From Aldrovandia affinis (lineage: Eukaryota; Chordata; Actinopteri; Notacanthiformes; Halosauridae): a DNA stretch of 64,000 bases. Shown here piece after piece: positions 20,204 to 32,900 of the stretch. Within the stretch, counting starts at the first letter, position 1, and the number at the start of each line of letters is the position of its first letter. The notes beneath the pieces were generated by a model. That model saw only the letters and a program-made list of their open reading frames with translations, was not told the origin of the DNA and ran no database searches. The DNA is taken from the NCBI GenBank assembly GCA_029706075.1, contig JAINUG010000115.1, positions 1,103,501 to 1,167,500 of the forward strand. Reading direction: 5' to 3'. The translations under genes were made by a program, and so were the position numbers.

Positions 20204-23200
20204 AGTGTGCTCACACACATATGTGATTCACAACGCATTTACCTCAAGACAAGGGACAAGATGCAAAAGTTACCATAAAGGCAGGACTTCATGTGAAAAA
20301 AAGAATGTAAAAAATGTTCAAAAAAAACAAACTCAATGTTTAGTTTTTCTAAATTTTAGTTACAAATATTTTTTTGTACTTCATAAACTTTATAATGTTT
20401 AACTTGATTGGTTGATAACTGAATAGTCAGGCCTGTCAGCTCAGCTCCCTCTACTGATTGGTTTAATTTCTGTTAGGCTCATGGGTGGAGCTGGAGGGGA
20501 TTGCAGCAGCGGTGAGCCGCAGAGAGAGCCTGACAGGACCACAGGGCACGACTTCTTCCATCCTACAGGGGGAGCTAGAGAGAATCCTGCTGGAGGCACA
20601 GCTGGAGTGTGAGAGAAACAGCCACACAGACAGGTTAGTAATTAGTGTTGGGGAGGTGAGGTGAGCTCATGGTTAATTTGTTATAATTATGTTTGACCCC
20701 TGTGTTGTTTACAGCCCTCCCAAGGAAGTGACCCCACGGACGACTGGCTCACCTCAGCCAGCTAGTGAAGGGAGCAGCAGTACAGACTGCATTACCATAC
20801 GGGTACAGTAACATACGCACACACAAAACGAGTACATTAACACATTAACATAAAAGTACAGTCAATAAAGAATATTGCATATTATAAATATGTATATTTT
20901 GTTATTAAAAGCTAGCAGACTGAAAAGCCATAGGCTTCACACAGGTCTGTTATAATCCACCTACTGCATGTCACTTGAACTCCATTTTCCAATTAAATTT
21001 GTTTTAGTACTGTGTATCTTTATGAAAGCTCTTTTGCACGTATCTATGCAAAATTGCATTTGCATATATCACAGTTATCAAACTCTCTTGTATGCCTTTT
21101 CAGTATCAATGTGCATTGTTTTATATCCAGATTTGATACTGAGAAGGAAAAAAGTTGATACGTAAAGGAAAATGTTGATGTCAAAGTAACAGTTTTGACA
21201 TCAAGCTGAAAGATGTTGATAGCAATCAAAAGCATGTTGCAATCAACCTGAATGTTGATTTTCGAACACAAGAATGAGGATATTAAAAAGTGTATTGTTG
21301 ATATCAAGAAGAGATACTAAAAGGCTTGCCATAACACCACACATAGCTATGGATGTTTTGCATATTGACATGAAGTGTAAACTGGTTTTGGGTTTTGCTC
21401 GTTTGGCTTGAAATCAAAATGTTCTCTTCTCCTCATGTCATGGACTTTTCCTCCGCCCCTTCTGGCCACAGAAGTCGGACGAGAGTGAGAGACGGGTCAG
21501 TGTGGAGTGGGTGTGGGACTGGTCCAGTCGACCTGAAAATCTACCCCCTAAGTATGACTCTACCTCCTCCTCTCCAGCTCATTCAATGAGTTATACAGCG
21601 AACGCAATGCAACCAGTTAGCAATTAAGATAAATGAAAGCGAAATCCCATCACTCTCTCCCATCAGAACCTGGAGTATATTGTGACTGAACGTTCTGTGT
21701 CAGTCCTTCATTATGTGGTCTTTGATAGCTTTTCTGTGTCCTCATTAAACAACACTCATTGGATGGTTTCCCTTGTAATATATTCAAATGGCTCAATTCA
21801 TTCAAGTTGTCCCTGCTGGTTTTCTTATTACACCCGCTCTCTACTCAAGCAGAATTGTGTTACCTAATTTCATACTAATGACAGGGGACAGGTGGTGATG
21901 AATATGCAAATGATTGCAAAAGGGGAACAATTAAAATTGAGCTAGGTCAAAAACAAATAGAATTATGTGATGACAGCCGTAGCTAGCAAGAGCTGAAGGA
22001 ATTTGATTTGATCTGTTGTTTATTCGATTGTTATTTTATGGGGCCCTTTGTTGTGGCCCGAAAGTGTGTAATTTAACCCCAAATGTGTAGTTTTAAGAAA
22101 TGACAGTGGCAAGAATATACTTGAAATTATTATAATATATTCGTACTGGTGTAGCTCAAAGATAAAACCATGTAAGTGTTGTTATTAGTTCTGTGAGGTA
22201 CTTTGTGACAAAGAGGATGCAGCAAACAATGATTGACACATTAATCTAGTCTTCTATTTGTTTGTGTTGAGGGGCTTTGCCAGTGCATGTTTAACATGTT
22301 CAACTGACCATGGAGATTACTGTAGGTGCATTTGAATCATTCCCATCTTCCCATCACCATTTTTCTTAAGTTCCACCCTCCTTTATTTTTTCCTCCCCTC
22401 CTCCTGTTCTCCCTCCATCAGGGATTTTGCGTTCCAGCACCCAAAGCAGTCTGGGTCGCTCAGCGTGAGGAAGAGTGAGGTGATGAAGAGGAGGCTCTTC
22501 TCCTCTGACATGCTCCTCATCCTCCTCCCCTCCCTTGGGGCATCACACCTGCTCACACTGGGGTTAGGGTAAGAGAGACCTACTGACACAGCATATACTG
22601 GCACCAGATATGTACTGACACATCCTTAACACCTGCTAACACTGGAACTAGGGTAAGAGAGACCCAGTGACACGGCATGTACCAAAAACTAAAAATACCA
22701 AATATGGCAGTGTAGTGTAATGGTTAGGGAGCTGGGCTTGTAACTCAGAGGTTGCAGGTTCAATTCCCAGGTGGGGCACTGCTGTTGTACCCTTGAGCAA
22801 GGTACTTAACCTGAATTGCTTCAGTAAAATATCCAGCTGTATAAATGGATTGTATGTAAAGAAATGTAAACTGTGTAAGTCGCTCTGGATAAGAGCATCT
22901 GCTAAATGCTTAAATGTAAATGTACTAACAGTGTTCATTAACACTTGATTGCACTGGGCCTGAGGTGAATGTTTTTGTTTGTTTCAATTAGATTGAGGTG
23001 AAAGTTAAAAGCACCAAAACACTGCACACTAACACCAAGTGCCCAGTTTACACAGGGTGGTCTGGGGGTTACAGGACTTGGCTTATAACCAGGAAGCTGT
23101 AGGTTTGATTCCTAATTGGGCCTTTGTAGCCCAGAGCAAGGCACACAACTGCAATTGCTATAATAAATATCTAACCTTTTAAATCGATTTTATGTAAACC

Positions 23201-24176
23201 TTGTAAATTACCCTAGGTAAGACTGATGGAAATAGTACACGCAATGCATTGCTGCGTGAACCACTGTGGGCCCTTAGAAGCAGGTTAGGTCACTGAGTGG
23301 AATGGATCAAACTGCTATGTATTGGGAGCGCTAGTTCCATCCTCGCAACGTGTGTCTGCAAAACAAATGCATTATTAGTATTATTAGTATCATTATTAGC
23401 ACTGCAGGTGCAAGACACTCTATTGCATTTTAGTTTTATTATTCTTCTGCCATGATTATCCACTTCTGGCAAAACTGCCTTGTCGGTATATCCCAAAACT
23501 TGACACATTGATAAATGGGTACTCCAAATGGCCAAACAGCCATTTTGGGGTCAATTTATTTAAAAATGCTTAAAAAACATCTTTGAGACTGCTTTTACTA
23601 ATTTGTGCATTGACCTCTTTATATCTATTATAAGGAAAGTTGCTATACCAAACAACACGACAGCAATAAGCCAATAAAGTTGGCAGTAGGTGTGGCTTGT
23701 CAAAAAAATGCTTATAAATCCCAAACGGTTTGGCATAAAGTGATGACACTTGGTATGCACATTGATAGCTACACCAAGACTCCAGCCCTAAAGCCTTGGC
23801 CCATTTGAAACACATGGTGGAGCTATAGAATTGCATACATTAAATTAGTGCTTGGTCCCTGTAATCACTGCATGCAGCTATTTTATTATTATTATTACTA
23901 CTGTATTAATACTAACTACTAATAAATGTGGCTGCAATGATATGAAAAGGGTTTGCTTGTCCGTATCATTTGTGCAATTGTTTAACTATACATTAGTGCA
24001 CATCTGAATGACTTGGACCAGTAAACAAACAGTCAAGTTAGAAACATTGTTGAATTTGTTTTCAACACATTTTTGCTAAATGTACTATAAAAGAGTCATT
24101 TACATCCTTCCTCTCTTTCTGTTGCAGGATTTACATCGGGAAGCGTTTGGCTGCCTCTTACCCCATCACGCTGTGA
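18082..24176 (+). CDS. bnip4: BNIP3/NIX-family mitophagy receptor (BNIP4-like), complete
   Basis: Outer-membrane mitophagy receptor of the BNIP3 family. Exons: 18082-18124, 20477-20633, 20715-20802, 21472-21551, 22422-22568, 24128-24176. All have GT-AG borders and matching phases, giving 564 nt and 187 residues (human BNIP3 about 194). Visible parts: LIR motif SWVEL at 16-20, which binds LC3/GABARAP; conserved [13 protein letters not shown] at 46-58, matching the NIX/BNIP3 segment called the minimal essential region; '[19 protein letters not shown]' at 107-125; a single C-terminal membrane helix about 153-176 with Ser164-His165 and G172xxxG176, the dimerisation motif; short tail ending PITL. 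The BH3-like core found before WDWSS in BNIP3 and NIX is missing. Family membership is certain. The choice of paralogue (bnip4 rather than bnip3 or bnip3l) rests on divergence and on the idh3b neighbour and is less sure. Transcribed divergently from idh3b. Confidence 0.93.
19822..19880. repeat. C-run, (CT)n and (CTCC)n tract in intron 1 of the BNIP3-family gene
   Basis: Ten or more C followed by about 15 CT units and CTCC units. Confidence 0.9.
20168..20203. repeat. (GT)18 microsatellite
   Basis: Uninterrupted GT run in intron 1 of the BNIP3-family gene, about 270 bp before exon 2. Confidence 0.97.
22706..22923 (+). mobile_element. Near full-length tRNA-derived SINE
   Basis: It has an A-box region 'tagtgtaatggttaggg' near 22712 and a B box GGTTCAATTCC at 22757-22767. 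The body 'gtacccttgagcaaggtact' follows, then the tail 'gtcgctctggataagagc' 'atctgctaaatgc'. It lies in intron 5 of the BNIP3-family gene, sense orientation. It is the best copy of the family in the window. Confidence 0.93.
23050..23218 (+). mobile_element. Diverged SINE of the same family
   Basis: B-box-like 'ggtttgattcct' and the body 'agagcaaggcacacaact' 'gcaattgct' are recognisable. It lies about 130 bp downstream of the better copy. Confidence 0.6.
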
Positions 24177-25467
24177 CAGCTGACCCAGGGCCAATAGGAT
24201 CTTAGCCCCCCCCCTTCTGCTATTCTCATATTCTTTCTGACTCTGTATGTCTGTCACTCCTTCTGTCAGTCCATCCAGCTCTCGCTCTCCCTCTCAGTCA
24301 GACCACCTGACTGTGCTGTCCATTTAGACCCCTGCGTGTCCGTCATCAAAGACCAGGGTTCTGTATTGGTGTTCTGGGTGTTCTTTCCCACACACGGCAA
24401 AATTGAGATGCTCTTCACTTTCACAGTGATAATAGAAAATGGAGTAATGAATAGGTCTCCGATTGACATCAAAGGGAGAAAGAAAGGAGAGTGATGATCC
24501 AGAAGGTAGGAGGAGAATCAAGAGAAAGAGTGAAGGGGCGGAGGAATATGGAGACAACGAGAAATCCCCAAAATTAAGTCACCAGCAAAGACAGATAATA
24601 CTAGCGAGGGTTTAGAGAGTTTTACATGCCCAACTTATAATCCATTCTGACGGATTGATTGTTTCAGATGGAGAGCAGGGTCTCTTAAAACGACGTTCGC
24701 AATGAACGAGATGCCTAACGGAAGGCAAAATTGGCTCCGAACTGAGATCGATGATACAATGAAGGAAGGGGGGGAAAAATAGCCAATGAATCAAACTGAT
24801 TGATTTATATCAGTCTGTCAGTCACAACTAGGGAAGGCGAGATTGTGCCTGAGCCACCGAGGTCTGTGGGGATTTCCGCCGCGTGGTTTGTGGAGCATGA
24901 TGGATCGCCTTGATCTGTGAGCATGACTGAAGGAGTGGCTCTATCACTTGCTACAGTCCCCCAGTTTCGGCGGGTATTCTTCAACGCCCAAGATTACTAA
25001 CTACATTAAACATCACTCCTCGCACCTCCCTTTCTCCAGGGCTTCCGTTTCTGTCTATTATCCCCCCCTTTAAAACCAAGAATGTTGCAGTGCAAAGGTA
25101 CTAGCGGCATCAATATTTGACTGCAGTAATCGAATAATTCCCCTGGAGGGCGCAATACATCTATTTCCCAGTTGTTCTGACAAATTAGCTGGATGTGAGC
25201 TGTGGTAAAAGAGAGAGGCCGTACACCATCAGTTTCCATGGGATAATCATAGTCGATACAGTAATGAATAAATACTGGAAGTTGTGACCTGATTGTTTTG
25301 GATAATAGCTTCATTCCAGCCATTTACAAAGCACAATCAAGAGTATGTTACACAGAATAACAAGCCATAGCAAAGCAAAGACCCAAACAGACATTCCAAA
25401 AATATAACCCCTTTTAATGTTGTCATGTTATGAGGAGTTTTATCTCTGTTGTTCAATGGTAAACATA
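24177..25467. other. 3' UTR and flank of the BNIP3-family gene
   Basis: Sequence after the stop is C/T-rich at first (24200-24300). No further exon is seen. An AATAAA at 25267-25272 is a possible polyadenylation signal, about 1.1 kb past the stop. Confidence 0.4.
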
Positions 25468-26618
25468 CAGTACCCTCAAAAATTATTCACACCATTGATA
25501 AAGATGAGCAAAGAAGGCTGTATAAAATAAACAATACAGGTAATGAGCTATATTATATGCTCAACATTTTTTATTTTATACGAAAACAACTGTGGGGAAA
25601 AAGTGTTTAACAAAAATATGTCACAAATATTCACACCCCTAATAATACTTTTAAATAAAATCTCCCCAAAAATATGCATTAACTACTTTTTTAAGTTTAT
25701 ATGGCTTCCTGCTTCACTGGGGTATACAAATGAAGTAACATCCATCACCAATGAGAAAGACAAAGAACTCTCAAAAGTAACAAGACCAAGGATTATTGAC
25801 CTTCAGTCAGGAGATGGTTACAAAAAAATAAGTGCTCTCACACACAGTGAGGCAGATGGTTTGGGAGGCAAAGAAAAATCCACAGTTGGAGATCTACAAT
25901 ACTTGCTTGCATCTTGCGGACAAAAGGCTCCAAATCTCTGCCAAAGATGCCACCTCCACATCAATAGACTTTTTTTTGAAGGGTTGCCAGAGAAAAGCCT
26001 CTAGCCTCAACAAAGATCTTTGATGTTAGGGGTTGTTTTGCATCTACTGGTTCTGGGGCTCTTGTTAAGGTCAATGTAATCATGAACTCAAGCAAGTGCC
26101 AAGGCATTTTGCCCAAAAGCCTCCCTCCTCCAGGAAGCTGAAACTTGGCCGCAAATGGATCTTTCAGCAAGACAATCCCAAGTATACCTCAAAATCAACT
26201 GAGAAACGGTTAACTGACCACAAAAATTATTATCTCAGACTTGAACCCAATCGAAAATCTGTGGATTGAATTGAAGAGGGCGATCTACAAGCACAGATCG
26301 GAGGATCTTGAAAGGTTCTGCATGGAGGAATGGTCAAAGATCCACCCCCCCAATATGTTCACCAATCTCATAAAACACTATGGAAGATGACTTACACAGT
26401 AGTGTTATGCCTGCGAGGGGAGGGTGCACAAATGGTTGTGAACAGTTGTGACATCTTTTCGGGAAACAAATAAATATTAGTTCTTAAAATCTTTTTCTCA
26501 GAGCAATTGAATTAGTCATCCCCATTTTTTGAGCATATAATATAGCTCATTACCCCTATTGTTTATTTTATACAATGCTCATCTGTATCAAGGGTGTGAA
26601 TAATTTTGGAGGGTACTG
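25468..26618 (+). mobile_element. Tc1-like DNA transposon with about 100-bp inverted repeats, degenerate
   Basis: The ends 'cagtaccctcaaaaattatt' and inverted 'cagtaccctccaaaattatt' are flanked by TA at 25466-25467 and 26619-26620. The inverted repeat extends about 100 bp, through 'taatgagctatattatatgc'. Length is 1151 bp. The interior shows transposase debris in several frames: 'VTRPRIIDLQSGDGYKKIS', '[15 protein letters not shown]' with the catalytic Glu, and 'YKHRSEDLERFCMEEWSKI'. The central region is deleted and scrambled. Confidence 0.92.
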
Positions 26619-26620
26619 TA

Positions 26621-27862
26621 TCTGTATTCATTCTAATCCTCAAGCAAGCCTAATTCACATGCATAAAAGGACATGTATCCATGTGCACCATAACTTGAGA
26701 GTCTGTAGGAGAGAGGGTGATAAAGCAAAGGGGAGAGAGAAAGAAAGAGAGATGAGTACATTAGCCTAATAACACAACTGCAGTCAAATGCCTGGAGACA
26801 GCTATTATGAGCCAACATTTGGAGTGACAATAACAAGCAATCAGGACTTCGCTGAAGGGGACTTCCGGAACACAGTGCCTCATTTGTGGTTTTCACCATT
26901 TACGATCCTACAGCAAGTGCATGCAATACTGAGGCTGACAAAAGGGTAATCATCATAAGAGTCTTGTCTATTTCTAATCAGATCAGTGTGTCTGTGAGGG
27001 GCTCTTCCTCATACTCCTCCTCCAAGATCTTCCATGTATTAGATTCAGATGAAAATCTAACTGGAGCTGAAGCACACAAAGACAATTTGACAGAAAGTGA
27101 TGTTGTCAGGAACCGACTCTGACACATGTTGTGCAAAAGCATGTTGTGCAAAACAGCAAAAGTTCTGCCCCAAAACCGTGACTTGGTTTATGTCCAAGTC
27201 TATGTCTTGTGCTACCGCCCATGGGCACTCCGGCTCCCACTCAGACGTTGAGTGGATATCAGCGTGTAATGTACGGTGTAACAAACTGAGCGCCAGCTCC
27301 AGATACTGTTGATAGGAAAACCTCTCTCCAGCTCGCAGCCTACAGCGGTATCTGTCTTTTTATTCCTCTTTCTATTTTCTTCTCTCCCCTCATATTCCAT
27401 GCAGGCTGAACTCCCCTTCACTTGTCTCTCTTACTGACTCCCAGTGTCTCTCTGGCAAGACTCAGTTTAAACACGTTCGTTGAGAATGGAAGTCCCTGTG
27501 ACAGGCCAGGCAAAGAGGGCACTGCACTGAACCCACTGAAACTACAGCTCAGACTGGCACATAAGAGAAGGATCTGCCGACTGGCAACAGAGGAGAGAAA
27601 TAGACCAGCAGTTTTAGAGGGCGTACCGTTGTACTGTATAACAGTTGTGGCAGTGGCTTAAAATCAACTTGACTTCTTTGTTTCCCCAAGGCCAGTTATT
27701 TCAGCCTTCAGTTTCAACCAAATCGTCCCTTAGGTTCTTCAGTCATCCCGCAAGGGCGATCGCATAACTCCCGCGATCTGCGGTGACCACCTAGAACCGG
27801 CAGTGATGCAGCGTTTGAAAATATATAGGCTACGGTGCGTGCCGGCCGGTGACTGTCAAACT
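26621..27862. other. Gene-free interval between two transposons
   Basis: Mixed sequence with short unrelated open frames. No repeat, RNA or exon signal is clear to me. Confidence 0.35.
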
Positions 27863-27870
27863 GCTGGAAA

Positions 27871-29027
27871 CAGTGGTGGCGCCAGGGGGGGGGCTTGCTG
27901 GGGCTGTAGCCCCGTCAGGAATTTGCATAGCACCGGCGCAGCCCCCCCAAGGAATTCCTTACAATTTTACATTTTCATTAAACACTTGTTTTATAATTCC
28001 GTAGTAGAAGCCCTGTGTGTGTGTGTGTACTCGCGAGACGAGAGTACCTATAACTAGCCTACGTACGTTACATACATCTCGAACATTAAACTTCATTGAA
28101 CTTTTAGACGTTATTGGCAAGTTCGATAAAACTGTTGCGCAAAAAATATCAGACAATCCCAGAAATGTGAAGTATACTCACCATGATATACAGAACGAGT
28201 TAATTGAAATTATGGCAAATATGGTTAGGGAGCAAATAAGTAGTGAAATAGAGGAAGCTGGACTGTTTGCATTGATAGTTGACGAAAGTAAGGACATCAG
28301 CAAAAAATAACAGGTGTCTGTGGTGGCACGCCATTCCTACATTTCACTCCAGCCGATGGATTAGACGCCGATTCGCTTTTAAAAACAATCAAACTGACAC
28401 TAATAAATGCAACATTGACCACAATACGTGCGTTGCTCAATGCTATGACGGCGCAGCCGTTATGTCAGGCTGTCATAACGGTGTAGCAGATAAATTCAGA
28501 AAAGATGTCCCACAGGCACTGTATATCCATTGCCACGCTCATCGTCTAAATCTTGTTTTGGTGGACTGCGTTAAAAACCGGTGGCAGAGTTCTTTGAATC
28601 AGTGCAGGTGCTCTACACATTTTTTTCGGGCTCCGTCCCTCATGATCTTTTCCTAAAAAACAAAAGGAAATCGAGCCAACACAAGCTCCCGTTGATTTTG
28701 CAATGAGTGAGATGGTCTAAGCAGTGTTTATCTGTCATGTTGTGCCAATGTTTTCCTGGCTATTGGTATTGAGGGTCTGGGTCATTGTATTAATTTTTGA
28801 GTGCATGAGATGGCAGTACATAAGCTAAATCAATGCATAGCATGCTTGTTGTAGTAGCCGTGCTGTAATATCTGACTAGATGGTTTAAACATTATGCGTA
28901 GGAATCGTCATAGCCGTGGTCTGCGCGCCCGTGACCTGCACGGGTGTCTAAATTTCATGAGCACCCCCTTACAACCATAAAGCACCCCCTTAGCACCCCC
29001 AACCAACATTTTCTGGCACCGCCCCTG
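27871..29027 (+). mobile_element. hAT element with perfect 8-bp target duplication, degenerate transposase
   Basis: Ends 'cagtggtggcgccag' and inverted 'caggggcggtgccag' (12 of 15 match), flanked by 'gctggaaa' at 27863-27870 and 29028-29035. Length is 1157 bp. The interior encodes pieces of a TTF/ZMYM-like hAT transposase: 'DNPRNVKYTHHDIQNELIEI' near 28150, 'LIVDESKDIS' near 28280 (a DE-D type acidic residue), then in other frames 'CYDGAAVMSGC' near 28440 and 'YIHCHAHRLNLVLVDCVK' near 28525. Large parts of the usual transposase are missing, including the C-terminal dimerisation region. It cannot move by itself. Confidence 0.9.
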
Positions 29028-29035
29028 GCTGGAAA

Positions 29036-29370
29036 GCACGCACACAGAGAAGGATAACCGGTCTCATTGTTAAAATGTTAACGGCAGATCGGGGAGGCAT
29101 TGCAGAGATTTACGAGCGTCTCTCTCCCGGCTCGCGTGTCCCAGGGCTCCCATAGCCCTGTGATGGGTGCGCAGCAGCGCCGCTTCCGTCACTGCCTATA
29201 AAACAGCGGGACTGTGGGGATTAGCCGAGGAACACTGGCTTTCAAATACAAACGGCCTGCTCGCTCCGCTCCATCATTACCAAGATTAACAGCGACGCAG
29301 GCTAAGAACAACTCGACCTGGGAAAAATGCACGTACAAGAAATTAATGCTAAAGGATAAAAGTCAAAATG
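29036..29370. other. GC-rich stretch with a TATA-like motif
   Basis: A locally CpG-containing block (29040-29220) holds 'cctataaaacagcggg' at about 29197. It could be a small promoter or remnant, but no exon follows that I can support. Confidence 0.25.
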
Positions 29371-29374
29371 AAAG

Positions 29375-29950
29375 GCCATTTATTGAAATGTACTGCACGT
29401 ATTGGAGTAATACATCAGTGACAACTAATGCCCTGTGGATCGTGGCATTGTCGTCCTGAAAGAGACCACTCCCATCAGGATAGAAATGCTTTACAATAGG
29501 ATGAAGGTGATCACTCAGAATGGCTTTGTATTTATTGCCGTTTACCTTGCCCTCTAAGGGGTTGTGTGGACCTAAACTATGCCAGGAAAATGCACCCACA
29601 CCATAACAGAGCCTCCATAACCCTTCTGAATGAGAAATAAGCAGTCAGGCCTGTAGGTTTATTTTGGCGTGTGCCACACATGCATGCTTGTTGAGAGCAG
29701 GGTGAAGGATGACTCATCTGACCGTATGACTTTTGTTCCACTGCTCAGTAGACCACTTCCTGTGTTGTTTTGCACCACTTTACTTGCAAACGTACATTTT
29801 TTGGTGTAATATGGGGTTCATGCACTGCAACCTGACCATAGTATCCCTCTCTGTGAATTTCTCGACAGACTTGATGAAAGTGCCTGCTCATGCACGGAAT
29901 AATGTCCAATGTTTGCATAGGAATGATTAGCATAAACCTCAAGATGTTAA
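29375..29950 (-). mobile_element. Tc1 transposase fragment, minus strand
   Basis: On the minus strand the sequence reads 'VAVHEPHITPKNVRLQVKW' and then, past an inframe break, 'FSWHSLGPHNPLEGKVNGNK' and 'DGSGLFQDDNATIHRA', typical of the middle of a Tc1 transposase including the second catalytic Asp. It ends abruptly near 29375, before the expected NPIE segment. No inverted repeats are visible. Confidence 0.88.
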
Positions 29951-32900
29951 TTATTATACTGATTAAAAAAATATTATACTGAAAACATATATGGATCTGT
30001 TTGTCCTCTGCTTCAATAGTACATTACAGTGGTGTACTGTACATTTATGCCAGGGCAGTCTTGGGTCTTAGGCATGATGCTGAAGGTCATCGATTGTGAA
30101 TTAGAATTTTGAACGGATTCACATTTTCCTCCCTCGCTCTCTGTCTCACTAACTAAATGACCAGAGTATGACATGGAAGTTGAGCAATCAAATTACTGAA
30201 CTTACAACACAGAGACTATGGAACAGAGACAGAAGTGCAGAAAGGGGGGTGAGAGATAAGTGTCTGCATTAGGAAGGGGTTGAAGAGGAAGGAAAGGGGC
30301 TCTATTGATTTTGGGGGGAAAACAGTGAAAAGGTATTGATCATGATGACTCAAGATTGTCCTTCAGTAAAAGAGAGAAAAAATAGATGGGGAGGTGAAGA
30401 ACAAAATGTGCCGGGAGATAACTTATTTTGCTCTGGGACTGGTACCTGGACTGCAAATCCAATAGTAAAATTGAAATTAAGAGCAACACCTAAATCAACA
30501 TTTTGCCAATAAAGGAAGAGGCTGAGGGGGAAAAATGACAAATATAACACTGATTTTCTTTTGAAATCACGACTGATGTCATGATTCAGTGGCGGACATT
30601 GAAGTGCGGTGTACTCTGTGCATGGACAGATGCCCCGTGTATATTTATGAGGCAGTGATTCTGAGCAGAGATATGAACTAAGCATCAGCTAAGTGAGAAT
30701 CTTGCAGGGATTGCTGTGCTGGCAAAGCTCTCTGTCTGATATATGATCGCAGGCTTTTAAACAACATAGTAAACTGTCACTCCATCCCCACAATTTATTG
30801 GGGTTTCTCTGTGGACACTCCTCCCATCTACTCGTTCATGCCCTATCCCTACCCCTTAAACTCTCTCCAACACACAGCACATTCTGTCTCAGTAACTCTA
30901 CTACAGCCCACTGCCTCCTCTCACTGTAACACAGCACAGTATAGTACAGTAACAATACAATAGTATAACAGTAAAATAACAGTTAATGGCTAGGACTAGG
31001 TACGAACCTTGCAGTTCAGACTAAACCGCAGATCATCCAATAGTCAATCGACATTCGTAAACTTGAGGGGCCTGGCCATTTACATTAAAATAAATAGAAG
31101 TGCGGCGGAGAGCATCAATAACATCGGATTTACGTTACAACCGACGGTGACATTGCGCAATTGTATCGACAGTAACTGTGGGGTAGGATGAAGGTGACGT
31201 GGAGATAGGCGATAAACAGCTACCAGATCGAGCTATGAACAGAATACGTACAGATTTAACTAGAACGAGAAGTCATAGGATTTACCCCCAACGCGAATGT
31301 ATGCGCATTGGAAGTCGGCGAGAAGGGGAGTCCGTCGTCGCAGGCATGGAGCTGGATTTTCGTGATAACTGAAGAACTGCAACCACGCAACACAGAAACG
31401 AAAAGGCGGAAGGGAAACCCGGTTAAGGTAATTACATGAGGGATTGCCTGAAAATATCTCCCCTCGAATCTTTTGTTTAAATCATCAATAATCCAAGCTC
31501 AGTACCACTGGGATGAGCAGCCTAATTGACAGTAGGAACATGTTTAATGCACAAAGCCTTAGGGAGGCTTGCAGCCTGGCCAACTCCAGGGTGCAGAACA
31601 TGAAAGCCAATGCACAGTATAGGGTGGTTAAAAGTGGGCTTCAGTTGCTAAGATATGAAGCTGTGCTGTGGTCCAGTGCATGGGAATGCAACAGATGGAC
31701 AGTGTCTTTCTGTCAAACAATGCACCGATAACATGCTGTGGGTGCCTCCTGCCCCCAACAGCCGATCCAGGATTGGTTCACACAATCATAATTCCGACCC
31801 CATTATGAAAAATAAAAACCTGAAACTGTTCCAGGGTCGCTTGGTCACACAATGTATTTATACAAAAACAAAACTGACAACGAAAGCAATCATTCCTAGG
31901 TAGGGTTTGCTGTTTCCCTGAGTGTATGGAAGCAGAACGGCAGAGCTCAGAACGCTTTCAAGCTCAGTGGGGTTGAGACGTGTCCAGGCTACAGGACAGA
32001 CGTGACCTTTGCCCTGTGGAGGAGCTGTCACCATAGTAACTTGGTCTCCATTGCTCTGTTTATTTCTCTCCCAGTATGTCACCCCCACCCTCCTCTCTAA
32101 CTGGCTGCACAAATTGGCACAGATGCCAGTATGACATTGGTAATAAGCACCTCAGTACAGGGACCTTTCATATAAGGAAGAACAGGGGGTACAACAAGGG
32201 CATGCATCACTGCGGCTGGTGTGTGACATCAGCAGGGTTGCCGCGGTTACGTTCTCTGGAGCCGGAACCGACTGACTCAGCCTCTGCGAAGAACGAGGGC
32301 AACAATATGGAACTCACGGGGAACTTTTAACGAAGCTCGAAATACCCACCTGCAAATAAACAATTGCTGAAATAATGGTCTGCCGCTTCGCCCCAGAGCG
32401 CAGATCTAATTGAGCTCCTCCATACCAAACACGGTGCATACTGGTTTTCGGTCAGTAACGTGCTTAGTTGAAAATCCTCAGGGAGCCGCAGATCTGTGTT
32501 TTTCAGATATTACCAGCATCTACCAGTATGATCAGAATCGATCAATTAGGCTATTCGGAGACATGGTTTTCATTTGTTGATGACACATGAAAGGGTGACC
32601 AAGCCACCAAAACCAACTCTGTTGTGTAGTGCAGCATACACTCGTAAATGATGTTGACAAAACACAAAAAATATTCCATGTAACAATATAATTGGTGCTG
32701 CTCTCTGGAAATAAAAACACTATAATAAAAGCACTTTATAAAATATGTCATTTACAATCATAATCATTGCTTTAAACCCTCATTGATCTTACTCTATGTA
32801 TTTTAGTCTTGTAAATGGTATATATATATATATATATATGTAAATATACAGTATATACCATTTATATATATAAATAGATCATTGAAGCTGTTCTGGTGGC

